Source: GCA-2726245 sp035513655 (GTDB lineage: Bacteria; Planctomycetota; Planctomycetia; Pirellulales; Pirellulaceae). From it: a stretch of 8,876 nucleotides of DNA. The position numbers and the translations under genes are program-made. Location: assembly GCA_035513655.1 (NCBI GenBank), contig DATKBV010000428.1, positions 1-8,876 on the forward strand, written 5' to 3'. The notes beneath the pieces were generated by a model. The model was given only the letters and a program-made list of their open reading frames with translations, was not told where the DNA came from and ran no database searches. This document shows positions 1-5,089 of this stretch, piece after piece (position 1 is the first letter of the stretch; the number at the start of each line of letters is the position of its first letter).

Positions 1-284
1 ACTTCGCGGTCGAGTTCCAATTGAGCTGGGCTGATATCGACCACGGTTACAACCGCGCCGGCCGCCGCATACAACGCCGCATGCTTGCCACCCCCCGCGC
101 CAAGGCACAGCAGTCGCTGGCCGCGAATGCTCTGGCCCAGCCAGCCCAGCCCGTCGATGGTCTTTAACGGATCGACAAAGCTCTCGTCAGGTGCGGGCTG
201 CGCAAACCGTTGCTTGTCGCGGACCATTTGGTCCCATACGCGGCGGTTGTGATCGTGGGCTGGGGTGTGCGGATCGGGGCTCAT
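1..284 (-). CDS. Class I SAM-dependent methyltransferase, N-terminal part (truncated by window edge)
   Basis: Reading the minus strand from ATG 284-282 gives 94 open codons that run off position 1, so only the N-terminal part is present. The visible protein has a short polar leader, an NRRVWDQMV segment (residues 13-21), and then a Rossmann nucleotide-binding start: strand LLCLG followed by the glycine-rich loop AGGG (residues 58-66, motif I), a helix, and a second strand ending in VVDIS. The acidic residue D83 is expected to hold the ribose of S-adenosylmethionine. This order is typical of the Methyltransf_11/UbiE-like superfamily. The substrate cannot be told, because specificity lies in the missing C-terminal half. 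No clear Shine-Dalgarno sequence precedes the ATG (only a weak GAGAA). It is divergent from the dipeptidase operon and shares its spacer. The family is well supported; the start is likely but not proven. Confidence 0.85.
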   Translation of the reverse strand, partial: MSPDPHTPAHDHNRRVWDQMVRDKQRFAQPAPDESFVDPLKTIDGLGWLGQSIRGQRLLCLGAGGGKHAALYAAAGAVVTVVDISPAQLELDRE

Positions 285-298
285 AGAAGAAACATTCT

Positions 299-325
299 CA
301 CGCAAAGGCGCGAAGGCGCAAAGGA
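299..325. repeat. Short GCGCAAAGG/GCGAAGG repeat motif
   Basis: The spacer contains an ACGCAAAGGCGC-GAAGGCGCAAAGG string, an internally repetitive purine-rich motif with a GGCGC/AAAGG period of about 8-9 bp. From memory, closely similar ACGCAAAGGCGCAAAG strings are scattered between genes in planctomycetes and several other phyla. Its function is unknown. It lies just upstream of the methyltransferase start, read on that gene's strand. Confidence 0.45.
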
Positions 326-334
326 CGAATACCT

Positions 335-367
335 AAACTTCCGAAGTTTTCAAAACTTCGGAAGTTT
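335..367. repeat. Perfect 33-bp nested palindrome in the divergent spacer
   Basis: Bases 335-350 (AAACTTCCGAAGTTTT) and 352-367 are exact reverse complements around a single central C, giving 16 paired positions with no mismatch. Each half is itself a near-palindrome, AAACTTC-N-GAAGTTT, so the element is two tandem palindromes facing each other. It lies between the divergent methyltransferase and dipeptidase genes, about 80 bp upstream of the dipeptidase start and 50 bp upstream of the methyltransferase start. It could be a double operator for a dimeric regulator, a cruciform or hairpin, or a dispersed intergenic repeat. The sequence alone cannot decide between these, and no T-tract makes it a standard terminator. 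Confidence 0.8.
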
Positions 368-446
368 GGCGACCCGAGACCCCTACTTGCCGCGCAGTCC
401 GATCCATGTCGACAATAGCAAGCCCACCGACCTCTAGGAGCCCGCC

Positions 447-1520
447 ATGCTACTGTTTGACGCCCATCTCGATCTCTCGATGAACGCCGTTGAGTGGAAC
501 CGCGACCTGACTCGATCGCTGGACGAAGTCCGTTATCGCGAACGGGGCATGACGGACAAGCTCGATCGCGCGAAAGGCGTCGTCACATTCGACGAAATGC
601 GGCGAGGCAACATCGGCATCTGCGTTGCGACACAGATCGGTCGCTACGTCAGTCTCGAGAATCCGCTGTCCGGTTGGCACAGCCCAGAGATCGCTTGGTC
701 GATTACACAAGCCCAGCTGGCCTGGTATCGCGAGATGGAGCGAATTGGCCAAATGGTCCAGATCGTTGATCGCGAGGGTTTGAATCGGCAAGTCGAACTG
801 TGGCAGAACGATCCGCCGGCCGACGCTCCGATCGGTTATATCTTAAGCCTCGAAGGAGCCGACTCGATTTGCTCGCCCGCGCATTTGGAGCGAGCTTATG
901 AGTACGGGCTGCGAGCACTCGGCCCGGCGCATTACGGCGGGGGACGCTATGCTCCCGGAACTGGTTCGGAGGGTGGTTTGACGCCGTTGGGACGCGACCT
1001 GCTGAAGCAGATGCGCGAGTTGGGGATCGTTCTCGACGCAACTCATCTCACCGACGAAGCGTTTTGGGAAGCGTTTGAATTGTGGGATGGACCGGTGTGG
1101 GCAAGTCACAACAACTGCCGAGCCCTGGTGCCGGCTCAACGACAGTTCAGCGACGAGCAGCTAAAAGCACTGATCGAACGCGACGCCGTGATCGGCATGG
1201 CGTTTGACGCTTGGATGATGCACCCCGACTGGGTCCGCGGGACGACGACTCCCCAGGCAACCGGCCTGAAGATCGAGCGGATTGCGTTGCACATCGATCA
1301 TATCTGCCAGTTGGCTGGCAACGTGCGGCACGTCGGAATCGGTTCTGATCTCGACGGCGGGTTTGGGACCGAACAAGCACCGCTGGATCTCGAGTCGATC
1401 GCCGACTTGCAGAGCCTGACGACGATCCTCGCTGAGCGTGGGTACAGTCAAGCGGATGTAGAAGCTATCATGCATGGCAACTGGATTCGCCGCTTGAATG
1501 AGATTTGGAATCACGTATGA
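447..1520 (+). CDS. Membrane-dipeptidase family (peptidase M19) zinc dipeptidase
   Basis: A 357-residue protein with the full M19 (renal dipeptidase) signature on a TIM-barrel metallohydrolase fold. Visible metal and active-site positions are H7 and D9 (FDAHLDLS), the bridging glutamate E136 (LSLEGAD), H200 (LDATHL) and H221 (ASHNNCR). The late GIGSDLDGGFG motif supplies D301, a conserved active-site position in the family. M19 enzymes cleave a wide range of dipeptides and some D-amino-acid or modified dipeptides, and the preferred substrate here is unknown. There is no signal peptide and no GPI or membrane segment, so despite the family name it should be cytoplasmic. AGGAG at 436-440, 6 nt before ATG 447, supports the start. 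It is the first gene of a three-gene plus-strand run, and its TGA overlaps the ATG of the next gene (ATGA), suggesting translational coupling. The family call is firm. Confidence 0.93.
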   Translation: MLLFDAHLDLSMNAVEWNRDLTRSLDEVRYRERGMTDKLDRAKGVVTFDEMRRGNIGICVATQIGRYVSLENPLSGWHSPEIAWSITQAQLAWYREMERIGQMVQIVDREGLNRQVELWQNDPPADAPIGYILSLEGADSICSPAHLERAYEYGLRALGPAHYGGGRYAPGTGSEGGLTPLGRDLLKQMRELGIVLDATHLTDEAFWEAFELWDGPVWASHNNCRALVPAQRQFSDEQLKALIERDAVIGMAFDAWMMHPDWVRGTTTPQATGLKIERIALHIDHICQLAGNVRHVGIGSDLDGGFGTEQAPLDLESIADLQSLTTILAERGYSQADVEAIMHGNWIRRLNEIWNHV

Positions 1521-2371
1521 AACTTGCAAAGTATCGAATTGCGTCCGGCGAAGTCGGCGTCGGCTCCGTCAGCGGAGATCAACTCACGCCACTTGCGTTG
1601 ACGGACGAATATGCTTCGTTGACCGATATCCTAGAGGCGGAAGCTCCCGGCCAGATCGCCGCCGCGTTGATGGACCCGTCCGCACAAGTTCTCCTAGCCG
1701 ACGTAACGTTGCTACCCCCAATCGACGCTCAAGAAGTCTGGGCGGCCGGCGTGACCTATACACGCAGCAAGACTGCGCGGATGGAAGAGTCTGAAGCAGC
1801 GGCCTCCTGCTATGATCGCGTGTATACCTCGCCGCGCCCCGAATTGTTTATGAAGGCGACGCCACACCGCGTTAGTGGACCGGGGCAACCATTGCGGATT
1901 CGCGAAGACGCCGAGTGGAACGTACCGGAACCCGAGTTGACGCTCGTGATGAACAGGCGCATGCAGTTGGTCGGTTTTACCATCGGCAACGACATGAGTT
2001 CCCGCGACATCGAAGGAGACAACCCGCTCTACCTGCCGCAGGCCAAGGTTTATAACCAGTGTGCTGGGATCGGTCCGTGGATCACTTTAGCCACCGCGAT
2101 GCCGCCCCGCGCCGAAATCGGGATTGCTCTCGAGATTCGACGCGACGGTCAAGTCGTTTTTGCCGGGCAGACCGGCATCGATCAAATGGCACGTACGTTC
2201 GAGGAATTGATCGGTTGGCTGAGCCGCGACAATTCGTTTCCGGCGGGCGTGCTGCTGATGACAGGTACCGGTGTTGTTCCAAACAGTGAATTCACGCTGC
2301 ATCCGGGAGATATCGTCGATATCACGATTGATGGAATCGGCACGTTGTCGAATCCAATTGTGCAAGGGTAG
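1517..2371 (+). CDS. Fumarylacetoacetate hydrolase-family protein, probable 2-keto-3-deoxypentonate dehydratase (AraD1/XylX-like)
   Basis: A 284-residue protein starting at ATG 1517, which overlaps the upstream TGA as ATGA. An in-frame TTG at 1505 is less likely. The N-terminal ~65 residues form the small leading domain; residues ~73-282 are the FAH catalytic beta-roll. Metal ligands are visible as E138 and E140 (VPEPELTLV) and D159 (GNDMSSRDIEGDNP), followed by LPQAK with K177 and a late LMTGTGVVP loop (247-255). The SSRDIEG-NPLYLPQAK form resembles, from memory, the FAH branch that dehydrates L-2-keto-3-deoxyarabonate or D-2-keto-3-deoxyxylonate to 2,5-dioxopentanoate. The downstream semialdehyde dehydrogenase, which would take that product, fits this. 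True fumarylacetoacetase is much longer (~420 residues). Another FAH activity (beta-diketone hydrolase, isomerase or decarboxylase) cannot be excluded. Family sure; substrate inferred. Confidence 0.88.
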   Translation: MKLAKYRIASGEVGVGSVSGDQLTPLALTDEYASLTDILEAEAPGQIAAALMDPSAQVLLADVTLLPPIDAQEVWAAGVTYTRSKTARMEESEAAASCYDRVYTSPRPELFMKATPHRVSGPGQPLRIREDAEWNVPEPELTLVMNRRMQLVGFTIGNDMSSRDIEGDNPLYLPQAKVYNQCAGIGPWITLATAMPPRAEIGIALEIRRDGQVVFAGQTGIDQMARTFEELIGWLSRDNSFPAGVLLMTGTGVVPNSEFTLHPGDIVDITIDGIGTLSNPIVQG

Positions 2372-2387
2372 GTTGTGCAAGGGTAGG
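2358..2387. repeat. 15-bp perfect tandem duplication across a stop codon
   Basis: TTGTGCAAGGGTAGG occurs twice in direct succession, at 2358-2372 and 2373-2387. The first copy contains the last codons and the TAG stop (2369-2371) of the FAH-family gene. The second copy repeats that end, including another TAG in the same frame (15 bp is five codons). The duplication therefore does not change the protein and gives a duplicate in-frame stop. Confidence 0.95.
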
Positions 2388-2422
2388 TTGTTGTCGTCAC
2401 TGCGAGTCTGGTGTTTTCCATT

Positions 2423-2428
2423 GAGGTG
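2423..2428 (+). promoter_or_regulatory. Ribosome binding site that decides the dehydrogenase start
   Basis: GAGGTG lies just before ATG 2432 (5 nt after GAGG). This favours ATG 2432 over an in-frame GTG at 2411, which has no comparable purine-rich site upstream and would add seven residues not needed by the family fold. Confidence 0.65.
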
Positions 2429-2431
2429 ATA

Positions 2432-4024
2432 ATGGCGTTACAGAAGGTATTGATTGCAGGCGATTGGCGAGACTCGCATTCCACAAAGGCGTTTCGGGCG
2501 GATAATCCCGCGACCAAGGAAGCCTTAGCCGACGAGTACCCGATCAGCTTATGGGACGATTGTGACGCCGCGCTCGAGTCGGCCGCCACGGCGGCGGCGG
2601 CAATGCGCGGGCTGACGGGCGATCAAATCGCAAACTTTCTGGAAGCGTACGCCGACAGGATCGAGCAACGTAAGAGTGACCTCGTCGAGATGGCGCACGC
2701 CGAGACAGCGCTCCCGAAGGCACCTCGCCTGAGTGACGTCGAGTTGCCTCGCACGACCAGCCAACTGCGACAAGCAGCGGCAGCGGCGCGAGACGGATCG
2801 TGGGCCCATGCGACGATCGATACGCAGGCCGGCATTCGTTCCTGTTTGGAACCAATTGGACCCGTCTGCGTGTTCGGCCCGAATAATTTCCCGTTTGCGT
2901 TTGGAAGCATCTCGGGAGGCGACTTTGCCGCCGCGATCGCAGCCGGTAATCCCGTGATCGCGAAGGCAAATTCATCGCATCCAGGAACGACTCGAATCTT
3001 CGCGGAAGAAGCTCGCGCAGCGGCCCGATCCACGGGAATGCCTGCCGGCATTGTTCAATTGATCTATCGGACCAGTCACTCAGATGGCGAACGCTTGGTC
3101 GCCGATCCACGCAACGGCGCTGTTGGCTATACGGGCAGTCGCCATGCGGGGCTAAAACTCAAGGCGGCCGCCGACGCCGTCGGCAAGCCCATCTATCTGG
3201 AGCTTTCGAGTATTAACCCGGTCGTGATCTTGCCGGGAGTTCTCGAAGAACGCGGCGACGCGCTCGCCGCCGAATTCGCCGGCAGCTGCCTGATGGGGAC
3301 TGGCCAGTTCTGTACGAATCCGGGGCTCGTCGTCTTGGTCAAAGGCGAGCGAACCGACACGTTCGTCGATGCCGTCGCGGATAAGTTCAGCACCGCGCCA
3401 GTTGGGACCTTGCTCTCTCGCGGCGTCGAGAAGAGCCTCGGTGAAAACTTGACAGCCTTACAACAGGCTGGCGCGGAGAACTTGACACCCAATGCTTTGG
3501 CGAGCGGTAGCGGTTATTGCCATGCGAACACTTTGCTGCGTGTGTCGGGAAGCGATTTTCTGAATGCTCCTGAAGCATTCCAGGCGGAAGCGTTTGGCAA
3601 CTCGTCGCTACTGGTGATCGCGGATGATATCGATCAGGTTGGTGCGATCGCAGACAGCTTGGAAGGCAATCTCACTGGATGCATCTACTCCGAATCCAAC
3701 GGAAAAGATGACGCCGCCTACGATCAGATCGCTCCTCGCTTGCGAGTGCGTGTCGGTCGATTGCTAAACGACAAGATGCCCACTGGTGTCGCGGTCAGCC
3801 CGGCGATGAATCATGGCGGGCCATTCCCGGCCACGGGTCACCCCGGTTTCACCGCCGTCGGAATTCCAGCATCGCTCATACGCTTCGCGATGCTGCAGTG
3901 TTACGACAACGTTCGGCCGCATCGCCTGCCAGCGAATCTGCGAGACAAAAATCCGACTGGCAAGACCTGGCGGCTGATTGACGGCGCGTGGTCACAAGGC
4001 GACGCCGGTCGAACTGCAACGTGA
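2432..4024 (+). CDS. Aldehyde dehydrogenase, alpha-ketoglutarate semialdehyde (2,5-dioxovalerate) dehydrogenase type
   Basis: A 530-residue NAD(P)+-dependent aldehyde dehydrogenase. Landmarks in order: oxyanion-hole asparagine N152 in FGPNNFPFAFG, cofactor-binding K178 (IAKANSSHPG), the nucleotide-fold YTGSRHAG segment (233-240), general base E257 (YLELSSINPVV), catalytic C294 (GTGQFCTNPG), and E386 in QAEAFGNSS, which replaces the usual EEIFGP. These variants, and the C-terminal DNVRPHRLPANLRDKNP block (492-508), are typical of the branch annotated as 2,5-dioxovalerate or alpha-ketoglutarate semialdehyde dehydrogenase, which makes 2-oxoglutarate. That is the last step of non-phosphorylating arabinose/xylose, aldarate and hydroxyproline breakdown. 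The gene follows the FAH-family gene by 60 bp, consistent with an operon. It is cytoplasmic, with no signal peptide. All catalytic residues are present. Family certain; substrate probable from motif style and neighbour. Confidence 0.9.
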   Translation: MALQKVLIAGDWRDSHSTKAFRADNPATKEALADEYPISLWDDCDAALESAATAAAAMRGLTGDQIANFLEAYADRIEQRKSDLVEMAHAETALPKAPRLSDVELPRTTSQLRQAAAAARDGSWAHATIDTQAGIRSCLEPIGPVCVFGPNNFPFAFGSISGGDFAAAIAAGNPVIAKANSSHPGTTRIFAEEARAAARSTGMPAGIVQLIYRTSHSDGERLVADPRNGAVGYTGSRHAGLKLKAAADAVGKPIYLELSSINPVVILPGVLEERGDALAAEFAGSCLMGTGQFCTNPGLVVLVKGERTDTFVDAVADKFSTAPVGTLLSRGVEKSLGENLTALQQAGAENLTPNALASGSGYCHANTLLRVSGSDFLNAPEAFQAEAFGNSSLLVIADDIDQVGAIADSLEGNLTGCIYSESNGKDDAAYDQIAPRLRVRVGRLLNDKMPTGVAVSPAMNHGGPFPATGHPGFTAVGIPASLIRFAMLQCYDNVRPHRLPANLRDKNPTGKTWRLIDGAWSQGDAGRTAT

Positions 4025-4042
4025 CGCGGGCTTACAGCCGCG
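4025..4042. repeat. Hairpin directly after the dehydrogenase stop
   Basis: Immediately after TGA 4022-4024, CGCGG (4025-4029) pairs with CCGCG (4038-4042). The stem continues as CT/AG after a bulged G4030, leaving loop TAC. It is a 7-bp stem without a T-tract, so it could slow transcription or protect the mRNA end but is not a classical terminator. Confidence 0.5.
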
Positions 4043-4051
4043 CAAAGTAGG

Positions 4052-4070
4052 CCGGTCACTCCGTGACCGG
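4052..4070. terminator. CCGGTCAC-TCC-GTGACCGG hairpin between convergent genes, possible bidirectional terminator
   Basis: A perfect 8-bp stem with a 3-nt loop lies between the convergent dehydrogenase and NIF3-like genes, where a terminator for either strand is expected. No run of T follows on the plus strand (AAACACATG follows) and only a weak T-rich stretch follows on the minus strand. I remember this hairpin type as a common intergenic repeat in planctomycetes, so it may be a dispersed repeat used as a transcript end rather than a true intrinsic terminator. Confidence 0.5.
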
Positions 4071-4078
4071 AAACACAT

Positions 4079-4140
4079 GTGGCACAACGTGACACGGGCT
4101 ATTGCCACTGCAGGGGAGGTTCGTGCCACGGAGTGTCACG
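4079..4140. repeat. Paired inverted repeats in convergent spacer
   Basis: GTGGCAC (4079-4085) is the complement of GTGCCAC (4123-4129), and CGTGACAC (4088-4095) is the complement of GTGTCACG (4133-4140). The two pairs interleave, so they cannot form one simple stem at the same time. They look like remnants of repeated palindromic units rather than one functional hairpin. Confidence 0.45.
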
Positions 4141-4169
4141 TCTACTTTGGGGGCTCAACGTGTCTTGGT

Positions 4170-4961
4170 CTACAACCACTGCAATGGATCGGCTTCGTCG
4201 CGGCTCGCCCAGACTTCGAGATCCGCGAATTGTTCCGTGAGGACTTCGGCGAGGACTTCCACGGCAAAACGCTCGCTGGCATAGTGCCCGGGAAGCAGCA
4301 GTGCGACGTCGGTGGCTGAGGCATCGAGGCAGGTATGGAAAGTCGTTTCTCCCGTGACAAGCAGTTCGCACCCTTGACGTCTCGCTGCGCCGAGAAACGA
4401 ACCGGCACTTCCGCAGGCCACGGCGACTCGCTGGATGGGTCGTGTTGTCCGGCCGACCACGTGCAGGCCTGCAATCGAAAGGAACTCTTTCAACCGGTAC
4501 GCACATTCGGCCAAAGTGAGCGAAGCTTCCAGCTTGCCAAAGCGACCCGCGCCCAATCCATCGGGATCATCGGCACCGGGGACTAACGGCCGGATCTCGA
4601 GCAGCCCAAGTCCCTCGGCCAGCCGCTGATTGATTCCCATCGCCGCTGAATCGAATCCAGTGTGCGGACTATGGATGGACACTCCGGCACGGATCAATTG
4701 CCACAACAGACGCCCAGAAACCGAATCCGTCGTCAAGCGATTTAGCGGCTGAAACGGGAGCGGATGGTGGCTGATGATCAGATCGGCGTTTTCGCGAGTC
4801 GCTTCGTCAGCGCTTGCGGGTGTCACGGTCAGGCACGTCATGACGCGGCGAACCGTGAGCTTTGAGTCTCCAACCAGCAGGCCGACGTTATCCCATTCTT
4901 CGGCAAGCCGGCTGGGAGCGAATCTTTCGAGAAAGTCACTGACGTCTTGAACTGTCGCCAT
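4170..4961 (-). CDS. NIF3/DUF34-family dinuclear metal protein (YbgI-like, 'GTP cyclohydrolase I type 2' homologue)
   Basis: A 263-residue protein from ATG 4961-4959, with GGAG 8 nt upstream on the minus strand. It has the complete metal set of this family: HH at 65-66 (ISHHPLPF), H100 and D104 (HTGFD, the usual HTNLD box), and H226 with E230 near the end (GHYASE). EEWDNVGLLVG (21-31) is the characteristic N-terminal box. It is the short form, as in E. coli YbgI, without the ~100-residue PII/CutA-like insertion found in longer homologues. Members form hexameric rings around dinuclear metal sites. Their reaction is unsettled, and the 'GTP cyclohydrolase' label should not be taken as proven. 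It lies 128 bp downstream of the large exported-protein gene on the same strand and is convergent with the dehydrogenase. Family assignment is firm; function unknown. Confidence 0.92.
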   Translation of the reverse strand: MATVQDVSDFLERFAPSRLAEEWDNVGLLVGDSKLTVRRVMTCLTVTPASADEATRENADLIISHHPLPFQPLNRLTTDSVSGRLLWQLIRAGVSIHSPHTGFDSAAMGINQRLAEGLGLLEIRPLVPGADDPDGLGAGRFGKLEASLTLAECAYRLKEFLSIAGLHVVGRTTRPIQRVAVACGSAGSFLGAARRQGCELLVTGETTFHTCLDASATDVALLLPGHYASERFAVEVLAEVLTEQFADLEVWASRDEADPLQWL

Positions 4962-4995
4962 TGTTGAGGCTCCGAGTCGCAGATTGCGTATTGGT

Positions 4996-5041
4996 ACGTC
5001 AGCCTTTCCAGGTTGACCGGTCGCGCTGGAAAGCGTGACGT
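4996..5041. repeat. Long imperfect hairpin between the exported-protein and NIF3-like genes
   Basis: ACGTCA (4996-5001) pairs with TGACGT (5036-5041). After a 2x2 mismatch, CTTTCCAG (5004-5011) pairs with CTGGAAAG (5026-5033). The 14-nt loop contains the self-complementary GACCGGTC (5015-5022). It lies after the stop of the 869-residue gene and 34 bp before the NIF3-like start on the same strand. It has no T-tract. It could be an mRNA stabilising or processing structure, or a palindromic site. Confidence 0.6.
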
Positions 5042-5089
5042 GTTTGCTGGGCCAACGTTAACGCGAACCGTCCAAGTCGGCAACCCAGG

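Noticed and set aside
210..437. 75-codon plus-strand ORF
   Set aside because: It overlaps the methyltransferase 5' end on the opposite strand and runs through the repeat motif and palindrome. The product looks like random translation with no domain.
1505..1516. Upstream TTG start for the FAH-family protein
   Set aside because: ATG 1517 overlaps the dipeptidase stop in a standard ATGA arrangement and begins directly at the conserved N-terminal strand. The four extra residues have no support.
4052..4070. Classical Rho-independent terminator
   Set aside because: The hairpin is perfect but lacks the following T-tract on the plus strand. It is retained only as a possible terminator-like repeat.
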